A DNA stretch of 64,000 nt from Epiperipatus broadwayi (Eukaryota; Onychophora; Udeonychophora; Euonychophora; Peripatidae). The first letter of the stretch is position 1, and each line of letters opens with the position of its first letter. Location of the stretch: positions 3,153,501-3,217,500 of the forward strand of contig JAQFVV010006246.1 of assembly GCA_028023455.1 (NCBI GenBank), given 5' to 3'. Below the pieces are notes generated by a model. That model searched no databases, had not been told where the DNA came from, and saw nothing but the letters and a program-made list of their open reading frames with translations. The position numbers and the translations under genes were made by a program. This document shows, piece by piece, positions 11,828 to 21,600 of this stretch.

Positions 11828-12395
11828 TGTGTTTATATATAATTGTAATAAGTATAGATTCATGTAAATATGATTAAATATTTATTAATGTTCTTCATCA
11901 ACCATTATCACTCCACTGCACGGTGAAGGTCTACATCATATATTTACAATATATCTTTATATCTTTTCTTGATATTATTAGTTAGGTATAGTGTCTAAGC
12001 ATGCAACTGTTGAAAGAAGGACTTAGGTGACCTTGGTTTACCTAACATTTACAGTTATAGCATAGAAACTTGCCTCATATGTTAGTCCAATGATATGTCC
12101 AGCTATTTGTCTTGTGTCATGCTTATATTCTAGCAGCTTACAGTTCAACAAGAACTTATTTCACTGTTTTGACATTGTAGTGAACAATATGCTCACTGGA
12201 ATTTAATTCTGACAATTATTTGTTGTCTGACTTTACCATTCAATGGACTACATATTTGTAGTCAGATCCCCTTCCATAATGAGAACAATTGGATGCACCT
12301 AGCATTATCAACTATTGGACTGCTTTTTCCATTGGATATATCTTATCCATATATTCATTGTTTTCTAGCAATGAATGCTCAGTCTGTGTTTGTCA
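11828..12395 (-). repeat. 5' LTR of the deleted Gypsy, distal end decayed
   Basis: It starts TGTGTTTATATATAA and shares with the 9533-10140 copy ATTAAATATTTATTAAT, ATTCTAGCAGCTT, ACTTATTTCACTG and GCAATGAATG in the same order. Similarity fades beyond about 12390, so the LTR start (minus strand) is lost or diverged. It is interrupted by a short RTE tail at 11893-11932. Confidence 0.7.
11893..11932 (-). mobile_element. Very short RTE LINE 3' tail inside the Gypsy LTR
   Basis: Its reverse complement, GACCTTCACCGTGCAGTGGA then GTGATAATGGTTGATGAAGA, matches the last ~43 bp of the RTE copy ending at 7862 (GACCGTCATCCTGCAGTGAA...). The sister LTR at 9533-10140 lacks it, so it is an insertion after LTR duplication. 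Confidence 0.65.
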
Positions 12396-12758
12396 TAATT
12401 TGGTTTGTCTCAAGTGAATTTTATTTATTTTGCATTTATTTATCTGTAAAAACAACAATAACATACCAAAGCTTTTATAAAATAAAATATATTGTGTGTA
12501 ATTAAAAGATTAAATAAAAGAAACAATTGAATTTTGAGTCCTCAGGTTAAAATTTATTTTTATTATTAATTCAAGTGACTAACTTATTGATGGTTTGCAT
12601 TTATTAATTTCATAAAGTATATCTTTTGCGCCCATTTTACCAAAGTTAGCTCTTTTTTAAGTAACATATTAAATACTAACTTAACTTTTAATATTATATA
12701 ACAATTTACAATTTAATAATATTTTGTGGTTAAATATTTTATATTTTAATATTTGCAG
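12396..12758. other. AT-rich sequence before CUB exon a
   Basis: Intron end; nothing recognised apart from the splice acceptor at 12751-12758. Confidence 0.5.
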
Positions 12759-12874
12759 TTTGTGGTGGACTTCTTAATGGCACTTCTGGAATAATTCAAT
12801 ATCCAACTGAAGAAGGAAAAGAATATCCAAATCGCATTAGCTGTACTTGGACAATCTCCGTATTATTACATCAG
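12759..12874 (+). CDS. CUB-domain exon a (N-terminal half of CUB 1)
   Basis: Internal exon, 116 bp. The acceptor is ATTTGCAG just before 12759 and the donor is CAG|GTGTTT. It enters in phase 1 (two bases finish a split codon) and leaves in phase 0. After the split codon it reads 38 codons starting CGGLLNGTSG and later YPNRISCTWTISV, the standard opening of a CUB beta-sandwich: first Cys in a CGG motif, Gly in the turn, a YPN segment, and the second Cys in a C-x-W motif. One N-glycosylation sequon (NGT) is present. CUB domains are extracellular binding modules of about 110 residues, so the protein should be secreted or on the cell surface. The rest of this domain lies 10.9 kb downstream in the 23792-24032 exon. 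A cubilin-like protein is possible, but any multi-CUB protein would fit. Confidence 0.88.
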
Positions 12875-13194
12875 GTGTTTTAATTTTTTATTTTATCTAA
12901 TTATATATTTTTTATTTTTTTTTGTAAAACATGTGTTAATTGGATAAACAAAAATATTGAAATTATTTTTAAATAATAAACATTAGAATTTAGCAAGGCC
13001 AAATAAACGCCATGTAAAATTTATGTAAGATATTCTGGTTGTAATTTCATAATGAGTCGAAGAAGACTTGCCACCATTTTGTAATAAAGAATAATAAGTA
13101 TTCAAGTGTAATTGTTATTAATACTCAAGTTTATCATAAAAATATCTAACTGTGTTTGCCTGGGGTTATTTTTGAAAAGTATCTATCAATATGA

Positions 13195-14575
13195 GTATTA
13201 AAAGGATAATCAATTTGCTCATCAAAAACATAAATGCTCTCCTATCTGGAGTCTATGTTTCTGGGCTAAACAAAAATATTAAAATAAAGTAGCATATATA
13301 GATGATGTGCAAGTCATCCTTCTGTCCAAGAAATATCTTTCTCAATTATATCAAATTATTAATACTTTTCTATTGCCTTTGGTCTTACAATTAACACCAG
13401 AAAATCCTCAACCTGGTGTATATTAACTGGGAAAAGAATAATATCAAATTTCCATGCTAATCCTCAAAAATTTCTGGGATTTCCAATTTATAAATCCCAA
13501 ACAGCTATGTCAAAGGAACTCCAAGACTCCATAATTCAATCTACTGAAAAAATAACTAAAACTCTGGCAGGAGTATATTTATCCCTACAGAGAAAGGTCG
13601 TCCTGCTTAACATGAATGTCATGTCTAGGATTTCTTACTACTTACTGATTATGTCAACTCCAAATTCCTTTATAAAGAAAATAAGCTCTGTGCCAGGCTA
13701 TTCTAGAGAAATAAGACAGTAGCCATTAGCATAAATAGGATGCAACAGCATCATAAATTCAATGGCATGTCTCTTCATGCCATTCTAGCTATCCTAACTC
13801 AATAGACATAACCCTCCTCCACAATCTAGGAATTAAATATGGTTATACTCACATAATACAAACAATACAGCCCACAGACACACCACCTCCAAAGAAAAAC
13901 AGCTGGCTATTCACAACAGCACAAAATATACAGCAGCACATCAATATTACAGCAGAACTCCTTGCTAACAAAATAAACATATGGGATGCTCAACAGCTAA
14001 TAAATCCACAACTTCATATCAAAGGCTAAAATTGGGTATAACTAATAATAAAATAATGACGTTATTCAAATATTGGGCTCTTGAGCCCAAATTTTGGACT
14101 TTGTCATTAAGATAAATCTCAATGCTATGCCAACATTATTGTTCCTATATAACAAATGGCATATCAATCAAGTTAACCCATTGTGCCCCAGATGCCAAAG
14201 AGAAGATGAGACATACCACCATATCATCAACTCGTGCAATGGACTAAGAAGTGTTAGATTTATGATCTTTCAGAACATTAAGGTGGACTATTACACAATA
14301 ATATCTCTACAAGAATGTATTACAACAAAACAACACACGTGAGGTGTAAGATAATATATACCCAGCCTCAACCAGATCAAAATTCGTGCTTCTTGCAATC
14401 AATGCAAAAGATAAAAACAAGAGATCAATTACTATATTCAAAATTCATTTTGAGGAGACTTGGAAGTTATTCCAGTTTCCTAAGAACTTAACGTAACCAA
14501 AACTATCACAACAATCATCTCTATTGAACAGTATGGATTTGTATAACAGTTTTTTCATCATTATTGTCCTTTTAT
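13195..14575 (+). mobile_element. APE-type LINE (L1/Tx1-like), 3' half only
   Basis: It starts in mid reverse transcriptase (NLLIKNINALLSGVYVSGLN), followed by YDDVQVILLSKK, the remnant of the YADD catalytic box, then conserved thumb-like LKNFWDF / FLGFPIYKS in shifting frames. An open frame at 13507-13722 reads QDSIIQSTEKITKTLAG and LQRKVVLLNMNVMSRISYYL. The C-terminal zinc finger is intact at about 14181-14237: CPRCQREDETYHHIINSC, a CX2CX8HX4C arrangement typical of L1/Tx1-like LINEs. A short A-rich 3' end follows near 14600. Several stops and frameshifts; 5'-truncated. Confidence 0.8.
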
Positions 14576-15885
14576 AAAATGTAATCTTTGTTTAGCATAA
14601 TAAAAAATTGTTTAAAGTAAAATAGCTTTCTAAATGCAGGAACAACAATTAAAAACAGAAAATAAAACTGCTGAACAAGGTTTAATGAATTATACAATAA
14701 AACATCTCTTTGTTTCTAGAGTGAACCTCAGAACAACATTCTTCCTAATAGTCTTTGACAGAGAATCAAAGAAAGATAAACATTATTTACAACTTTCCAT
14801 TAGGCCAAATAATGTGAGTTCCTGTACTTTCTAGATTTAGGTTACTTTGATATCTGTTTACAGATTTGTGTTAACTGTTTAATAGGTTACAGGTTAAGTA
14901 CCTTAAAGAAACATCCTTAACTTTTATTGACATATAAAAAATGTTTAAATTTTATCCATATGGTAAAGTAAATAAAAAACATGACCAATATAGTACAAGG
15001 CTCTTAATCTTATTGGAAGAATATGAACAAAATATCAATATTGAGCTGTAAAAATAAAAGGTTAAGATGGATAAAAGAATTTGTTAATTGGAAAAACTTG
15101 AAAATCTCATATGAGATAGAGTAAAGGAGCATTAGAACTGCTATGCCTTAGTTTTATAATCCTTGAGTAAGAATAACAACTTATTTTAGGAAGTAATTTT
15201 CTTTAGACACAAAGGAAATAAAAACCCACAGCAGTTCAATTTATTCACATACTTTAATACAAGTTACAATATGCAAGAATAATAGGATATATAAATATAC
15301 CAAGATCTAATATTCGTATGAGTTCACACTCTTCTCAACCCATTACAATTACATAAATCCCCACTTTATTATTTTGTAATATAAGTTCCTTTATTCAATA
15401 ATTAAATAACCAACAGAAGGCAATACATTACCTTTGCCATGATTAAAGTCTTAATTCCATAAGCCCTTAAAACATTTAAAAAATATAATCAGATCAGGGT
15501 GATCTGTTTTAACCCTAGTCAGCTTGTATATTTTCAGGAGCCAAGATCCTGGACAATAAGATGTCCCTCATTGGTTTCTTCTGCAGCTTCTCCCTGATGG
15601 AAATTTCAGTTGACCCAAAATGAAAAGGCTCTCCTTTTTCTCTTCCAATCTTTTTATACTTTTTTACTCTTTCATTTTTTAAGATAGTTCACATGAATCT
15701 GGGTGGAGAGTTTTACCAGTTCAATATTTACTGTAACTTCAATTAGTAGTTAGCTGAAACTAATTGAATTTTCTCTGTTATCTGATTTTATGTTTTTCTT
15801 TCCATAATTAATTCTTATGGAAGGAATATAATTTTCTACTTCTTCTTTTCCTATGTACTGATTTCTATTATAACATATCATACCA
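14576..15885. other. Unclassified sequence, part possibly LTR-like
   Basis: No gene recognised. The block 15160-15740 is somewhat less AT-rich (for example CCCTGATGGAAATTTCAG) and could be an LTR or other repeat, but no partner copy or diagnostic end was found. The 66-codon frame near 14634 looks fortuitous. Confidence 0.35.
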
Positions 15886-15921
15886 TTTACACCTTCTTAG
15901 ACACTTTATCAATACTTCTAT

Positions 15922-15973
15922 TTGTATTACACTAACAGTTTTGACTGTCCTACAGTCATCATCAGAGCTACAA
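15922..15973 (-). ncRNA. Hammerhead ribozyme-like motif, left arm
   Basis: Mirror of the motif at 17276-17327. Stem II here is TGACTGT-AGG-ACAGTCA, a paired change (T-A for C-G) that keeps the helix. CTGATGA and AAAAC are unchanged, so the same G12 position is lost. Confidence 0.5.
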
Positions 15974-16504
15974 TATTCAAATATATAATTATACATTTAT
16001 TACACTTATCCACATATTGATATATATATATATAATAATTAATACACAATATAAACAAAAATAATTATACATTTTAATATGATCTTTATAAATAATCATT
16101 TTCCATTTTATTACCTTATCTTCTAAAAAAATTTATCAATATTTTATATTAATTTATTTTATATCACTTTATTTTATTTTTTTAATATTATTTAATATAA
16201 TAATTATAACTTTAATATTTATTTTACTATTTAATGCATATTATTATCATTTTTCTTATATTATAAAATTAACTTCTAATCTTGCCTTATTTTTATTAAA
16301 TATTTCTATCAATTAACTTTACCCATATCACAAATTTTTTTTTTTTTATTACAAAAAATTATTTACTACTTGTTGATTCTATTACCAAAACCCAACTGAT
16401 AAAAAAATTCAAAATTTTGTATTTGTTTAACCCTCCCTCTATTGTCATTTTCATTAATTTTTTTCTTTTAACCTTTTCAAATTCTAATTATTATTAACAA
16501 TTGT

Positions 16505-16610
16505 TTATAAAATTATTGTTCTTACCCTGAAATCTCTATTAAGACTTGGTTTTATACTCTTAATCAAGATTGCTTCTTTAATTTTCCTATCCCTACTATT
16601 ATTTGTATAT
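16505..16610 (-). pseudogene. Penelope GIY-YIG nuclease C-terminus, left arm
   Basis: Mirror copy on the minus strand, ending NRDFRVRTIIL at the stop whose complement is 16505-16507. It differs from the right arm by two residues (FRVR versus FGVK). Upstream, about 40 bp of this same coding segment is tandemly duplicated (16611-16648), carrying a stop. Confidence 0.75.
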
Positions 16611-16667
16611 TGCTTATTTAATTTTCCTATCCCTACTATTATTTGTGTAATTAATCATTTTTATACA

Positions 16668-16766
16668 AATAATAGTAGGGATAGGAAAATTAAAGAAGCA
16701 ATCTTGATTAAGAGTATAAAACCAAGTCTTAATAGAGATTTTGGGGTAAAAACAATAATTTTATAA
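16668..16766 (+). pseudogene. Penelope GIY-YIG nuclease C-terminus, right arm
   Basis: Open to a stop at 16764-16766, it reads RDRKIKEAILIKSIKPSLNR then DFGVKTIIL. The RKIKEA-x-x-I-x-x-x-x-PSLNRD pattern is the conserved end of Penelope-family nucleases. Only about 32 codons remain; RT and the catalytic GIY/YIG motifs are absent. Confidence 0.8.
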
Positions 16767-17275
16767 ACAATTGTTAATAATAATTAGAATTTGAAAAGGT
16801 TAAAAGAAAAAAGTTAAACAAAATGACAATAGAGGGAGGGTTAAACAAATACAAAATTTTCAATTTTTTTGTCAGTTGGGTTTTGGTAATAGAATCAACA
16901 AGAAGTAAGTAATTTTTTATAATAAAAAAATAATTTGTAATGTGGGTAATGTTAATTGATAGAAATATTTAATAAAAATAAGACAAGATTAGAAGTTGAT
17001 TTTATAATATAAGAAAAATGATAATAATATGCATTAAATAGTAAAATAAATGTTAAAGTTATAATTATTATATTAAATAATATTAAAAAATAAAATAAAG
17101 TGATATAAAATATTAATAATTTTTTTTAGAAGATAAGGTAATAAAATGGAAAATGATTATTTATAAAAATCATATTAAAATATATAATTATTTTTGTTTA
17201 TATTGTGTATTTATTATATATATATATATCAATATGTGGATAAGTGTAATAATTGTATAATTATCTATTTGAATA

Positions 17276-17327
17276 TTGTAGTTCTGATGATGACTGCAGG
17301 GCAGTCAAAACTGTTAGTGTAATACAA
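17276..17327 (+). ncRNA. Hammerhead ribozyme-like motif, right arm
   Basis: Order of parts: TTGTA, CTGATGA (17284-17290), stem II TGACTGC-AGG-GCAGTCA (17291-17307), AAAC, short loop, GTA (17319-17321), TACAA. This follows a type I hammerhead with minimal stem III (AC/GT), as known in Penelope elements. TTGTA/TACAA can pair as stem I with a small internal loop. The catalytic GAAA appears as AAAA because the CG expected after stem II reads CA, a likely CpG decay that should abolish cleavage. Confidence 0.55.
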
Positions 17328-17362
17328 ATAAAAGTATTGATATGGTGTCTAAGAAGGTGTAA

Positions 17363-17519
17363 AATTAATTCTTGTTACAATATTTCACTTAAATATTTTA
17401 TTATATTTATTTTCTCTGTTATTTTATTTCTTTTTAATATTATTTTTATCTTTTCACATAATTTCTCTTGGAACTTTGATGTCCAGTTCTGCATTCTCTC
17501 TTTTTTATTTTCCACTCGG
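17363..17519. other. AT-rich junction between Penelope dimer and Gypsy
   Basis: The Gypsy 3' LTR would be expected about here, but no LTR end is recognisable. Confidence 0.4.
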
Positions 17520-17949
17520 TTTCGCTAACTCTTTATTATCTGGCAGTATTGCCATTGGAAACTGGATATCTTCTGTGACTCGACAATAAACATGGTTATG
17601 TGCCTCTGATATTTCTTCCCATTTTGTATTCAAATGGTTACTATTTGTCTGGATAATTTACTGGTGATTATCCCTTTGATCCATTTCTTTTGAATAGATC
17701 ACATATCCACACTTCTTCACTTATTTGAACTGATGTGTTGGCTTTACCATCATACTGGAAGTATTCTATTCATTCATTTTGAGGATTAACATTGCATGTT
17801 TAATACCCAATTTTCTGCCCATCAACAACTCATCTGGGGGTTTATTTGTGACCATCGATGATGTGGAATGTTGATGAAGCATTATGTTTGTACAAAACTT
17901 TTTGCATGCTGTTACTAACAGATTTTCTTAAAGTTTTTTAATTTGAATG

Positions 17950-18380
17950 ACCTTTTCAGCTAGGCTGTTCAATTCAGAGTGGTAGGAGAGTGCATCGATA
18001 TGTTTGATTCCTTTATTTATAAAATAATCCTTCATCTCTTGAGCAGTAAAGCCTGTACCATTATTTGAAACAATTATTTTCAGAAATCCCTGGCATAAAA
18101 AGTAGCATTTGAACTTTGTACTGTTTCACTTGAACTAGTATTTTTAATAATGCAGTATTCCACCCACTTAGAATATGAGTTAATGAGTACTAATAGTATT
18201 TTCCCATTGATCCATGTGTTGTCTCTGCCATGGTATATATTCCTTAGGTTTGTGCTTCTTTCAGACTGGCAGATTGTATATTTCTTAATATAATTTTCTG
18301 TATCTACAGTTATTCTTGGACACCAGATGTAACTATTTGCTAAAACCTTTATGTATACTACTGAATGTCATTCATGTAAT
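17950..18380 (-). pseudogene. Gypsy integrase fragment with lost catalytic Asp
   Basis: The minus strand reads LKLLHE-stop-H (zinc-binding H-x4-H with a stop between), YIWCPRITVDTENYIKKYTI ending in CQSER (first Cys of the CC pair replaced by Tyr), then LLVLINSYSKWVEY in the core. Further on come SNNGTGFTAQEM, where the catalytic Asp of the SDNG motif is Asn, and LAEKVIQ, which keeps the catalytic Glu. Confidence 0.75.
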
Positions 18381-19106
18381 AGTTTTAAGACTATTTCTAC
18401 CCTCAGTTGGAATAGCCACCCTGTTCTCCATTAAAACATACCCTTTTTTTAAATGATAGATTTTCTCGGTTTTTCCAAAATGTCAGTGCCACACCTTGTG
18501 GTTTTTTATGTGGTCAGCCTTTCCTGATCCAGCCCTTGAGTATCTGTATCCTTTATCATCCCTTATCCATTTTGCTACTATATTACTATTCAATATCTCT
18601 GACTGCATGACATTTGTATAATTGATTTCAATTTCATTTATCTGGGGTTCCTCTTTGTCAGAATTTCATGATAATGCATTCACATGCTAATTTCTTTCTC
18701 TTTCTTATAGACTAGTTGACAGTCATATGATGCCAATATATTTTTCCATTGTAGCATCCATGGACTCAGATAATCAGATGCTAGCCTATCACTTGCAAGT
18801 ATCTTAATAATAGCTTATGATCAGTTACTATTTGAAAAAACCTGCCATATATGTATTGTTGAAATTTTTAACCAAATATAATAGCCAAAGCCTTTTTATC
18901 AATTTAGCCAAAGCCTTTTTATCAATCTGGCTATAGTTTCTCTTGGCCTTGGGAAGGGTCTTAGATACCTATGCTATGGAACATTTGCCATCATAACATG
19001 GATGGCATAACACACTCCATTCTGAAGCATTTGTCTAATGAGCAGAGTTTAGTATGTAAAAAAGTATTATTATGACTTTGTAGCCACTGCCACTTTTGAT
19101 TTCTTT

Positions 19107-19579
19107 TTAAATATTTAAAAAAAATGGTTTTGCAACTTCTGCCTTATTTTGCAGAAATGGTTTGAAGTAATTTATTAAACCTAGAAATGCTTGAAGTTCC
19201 TTAATGTACTTTGGTATTCTCACATTTTCCATGGTGTTTACTTTTTTGGACAATGGATATTTATCTTTGCCGGAGATTATATGTCCTAGAAAAATCAATT
19301 TCTTAGTGCTACACACACTTTTTTGAGCATTTAATTTTACCCCAATTTTTGTAATTTTGCACATACCTTAAAAAGTTTTTTAAATAGTGTCTTTTCTGAG
19401 TCTGCTGTTGTTGGTATGTCATCAAAATAAAATATGATGCCTTTCAAATCCTGCAGTAATGTGTTAATTTTTGCCTGAAATATATTTGGGATTGTTGAAA
19501 TCCAAAACAGAAACCTACTACTATTAAATAATTTTATAGTGATAGTATGCATTAATATTTGAGCAGTTTTATCTGTCAC
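19107..19579 (-). pseudogene. Gypsy reverse transcriptase fragment
   Basis: Two overlapping minus-strand frames. The first has FQAKINTLLQDLKGIIFYFD then DDI, keeping the YxDD catalytic box as YFDD (about 19420-19431). The second has KLNAQKSVCSTKKLIFLGHI (the LGH-x-I motif), ISGKDKYPLSKKVNTM and LQAFLGLINYFKPFLQNKAE, the Gypsy connection segment. A frameshift near 19340 separates them. The RT core could have been active before the frame broke. Confidence 0.85.
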
Positions 19580-20089
19580 TAAAATTTGATGAAAAGTTGA
19601 CTTTTTATGTCCAGCTTTACATTTGGTATGGGTTATGCCCCCTTATTTAAATACTTATTAACTATTATCCTATAATTGACACATATTCGTATCAGGCCAT
19701 TAGGTTTTGTAATTACAACTGTAGGCATAGCCCAGTCTGCTGGAATTTTCTTCTCAACTGTTGAAGACAATTGGACAAGCATTTTCTACTAGCTCAATAT
19801 CTACTGTATTTGTTGATATTTTGCCCAATCCTACACTAAATAGATCTGGGTATTTATTTTGTATTTCTTGTCTGAGAGAAATTTTTTTAATTATGCTAAT
19901 CTGAATTCCTATTGCACTAAACTGCTCCCTACCTATTATACGCTGATTTTACCTTGTACTATGAATAGTGGCAACTTAATTATTTTTCTCCAGTATCTAA
20001 CTGGTATGTGTACTTGTGCCAGTAACTTTAATGCATTGTTGCTTACATCTTGGGCTTTAACATTTGTTTTTTATTGTTTTATACTAGTC

Positions 20090-20410
20090 TCTTCTGCTGA
20101 TAGTGTTCTCCAATCTACCTGTGACATTATCGATACACCTGAGCCACTATCAATTTTTATTTACATTTCTCTGCTGTAAATTTGCAATTCTTATTTTGAG
20201 CTTCCAACACCTGTATTTTTTACTGTGTATCTACTCAAGAGTTTACCTCCCCTACTTTTTTGACCAACCATTTTCTTGTGGTTCTCTTCATTACTGAGTT
20301 TTTATATACTTGTGCTGGATGATTCTTTACTGCATTTAAAACATGTTTCCTGCCTCCATGTACACTCTTTTATCCTGTGACCCATTTTTCCACAGCAGAA
20401 GCATGAAATT
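20090..20410 (-). pseudogene. Gypsy gag zinc knuckle and retropepsin remnant
   Basis: Minus strand: intact CCHC knuckle CFCCGKMGHRIKEC (about 20405-20364), a second, incomplete CX2C pair (CFKC), then protease motif KIDSGSGVSIMSQVDW, with DSG in place of DTG (both occur in active retropepsins). The conserved GV-S-I following the motif also occurs in the Gypsy copy at 37.9-39.4 kb, suggesting related families. Confidence 0.75.
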
Positions 20411-20491
20411 TTGTTTTCTTTTTCAACTTCACGTTTGTTTGGATTTATATTTTTTTTTTCATTTGAAAACTAGAGTCTATTCTTGGTACTT

Positions 20492-20707
20492 CTAACATGC
20501 ATATCTCCATTTTTCTTTGAATGATATGAAGTCTCTGTATTGCTCTTCTATTAAGTGTCCAAGTCTCAGACCCATAAGTAAGAACTGATAAACACATTTA
20601 TTAAAAACCTTTCTTTTCAAACACATATGCACATTTCCTTTTAGTATCAAGTTATTTCTACCAAAAGTACTGCAACCAAGTTTAATTCTATGATTAATTT
20701 TATCCAC
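20492..20707 (-). pseudogene. RTE C-terminal domain fragment
   Basis: It reads NHRIKLGCSTFGRNNLILKG and FNKCVYQFLLMGLR, parallel to the + strand copy at 7380-7560. A frameshift follows KCVYQFLLMG, and the domain is cut at the Gypsy junction. Confidence 0.75.
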
Positions 20708-20767
20708 TATGTTTCCCTCTGTAATAATAATCTGACCAAGGTATTTATAGTTGTTAACTTCTTCTAA

Positions 20768-21600
20768 CTAATCATAATCAATCTTTATTTTCATATTTTG
20801 AGATAATCCATTGAACATTACTTTAATTTTTTTAACATTTATCTTTAGTCCTAATTTTCTACTTTCATCTGATAACTTCTGTAACATTTCCTGCAACTCT
20901 AAAGCATTATTTGCAAAAACAACTACATCATCTGCAAAATCTAAACAACTTAAATAATCTCCATTTACTTTCACTCCTTTAGCTTTCCATTTTAATCCAT
21001 AAAATACTTCTTGCAGCATTGCTGTAAAAGGTTTTGGAGATATGGAGTCATCCTGTCTAACATTCTTCTCAATGCTGACTTTCCTAGTATTATTATATAA
21101 TCTAATTGTTGTTGTTGCATTTTTATAAATATTCTTCAGAATATGACAATATCCTAGATCTATACCTTGATGATCCAATGCTTTAATCATTGAAGAAATG
21201 TTTATAGAATCCAATGCCTTTTTATAATCTACAAACCCATAACATAATGGCAACTCATATTTATTGGTCCCTTTTATAACTTCTCTCACTACTTGGTTAT
21301 GATCTATTGTACTTAAACCACTTTTAAATCCAGCTTGTCTCTTAGTTGATGGAAATCCAATGTTCTCTGTAGATGAGTTGTAATTATCTTGGTAAAAATT
21401 TTGTATAAAACTGATAAAAAGCTGATAGGTCTGTAATTTCTAATATCTTCTTTATCACCTTTTTTAAATATTAATATTAATACTGCATTCTTCCAATCAT
21501 CTGGTCCATCTTTATCATTTAAACATTTGATTTATAACTTTCCAAAAAAAATTATATTTCTTCACCTGTTTCTTTTAATATATCAATTATAATTCCATCA
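20768..21600 (-). pseudogene. RTE reverse transcriptase fragment
   Basis: Upstream frames hold DGPDDWKNAVLILIFKKGDK and NYRPISFLSVLYKIFTKII. The open frame 21289-20768 (173 codons) carries VDYKKALDSINISS, VRQDDSISPKPF, the catalytic FADDVVVFANN box (about 20940-20910) and GLKINVKKIKVMFNG. Ala-Leu replaces Ala-Phe in the first motif and Asp replaces Gly in RQGD, so decay has begun even in the longest frame. Confidence 0.87.

Larger units (their letters stand above)
9533..12395 (-). mobile_element. Internally deleted Ty3/Gypsy retrotransposon with two LTRs
   Basis: Minus-strand order: 5' LTR (about 12395-11828), gag (11800-10900), protease (about 10795-10520), a remnant of the pol C-terminus (near 10316-10280), polypurine tract (10142-10155), 3' LTR (10140-9533). 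Between protease and the pol tail only about 200 bp remain, so RT, RNase H and the integrase core have been deleted. It is about 2.9 kb versus the 5 kb or more usual for Gypsy. It lies upstream of CUB exon a and its genes are on the opposite strand. Confidence 0.78.
15886..17362. mobile_element. Penelope-like element 3' ends as a large inverted dimer (palindrome)
   Basis: Two arms of about 700-720 bp, 15886-16610 and 16662-17362, are near-perfect reverse complements around a ~50-bp centre. Examples: GGTGTAAA at one end against TTTACACC at the other, and ATAGTAGGGATAGGAAAATT against its complement at the centre. Each arm runs outward from the last codons of a Penelope GIY-YIG nuclease through an AT-rich 3' untranslated region to a hammerhead-like motif. 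So two 3' fragments lie head to head with their 3' ends facing out. Small indels separate the arms. Penelope elements are known to insert with inverted partial copies. Confidence 0.82.
17520..20460 (-). mobile_element. Decayed Ty3/Gypsy retrotransposon (gag tail-PR-RT-RH-IN)
   Basis: Minus-strand domains in canonical Gypsy order. The gag CCHC knuckle is at about 20405-20364 (CFCCGKMGHRIKEC, an intact CX2CX4HX4C). Retropepsin is near 20150-20120 (KIDSGSGVSIM), reverse transcriptase 19800-19100, RNase H area about 19050-18750, and integrase 18380-17520. Retropepsin-to-integrase order with integrase last separates it from Copia. Many frames are broken. No LTR is recognisable on either side: the 5' part is replaced by the RTE at 20.47 kb and the 3' side meets the Penelope palindrome. 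Confidence 0.82.

Noticed and set aside
14634-14834. 66-codon + strand frame as an extra CUB-gene exon
   Set aside because: It does not continue a CUB fold, the frame relation to exons a and b is not needed (a joins b directly), and no convincing acceptor/donor pair borders it.
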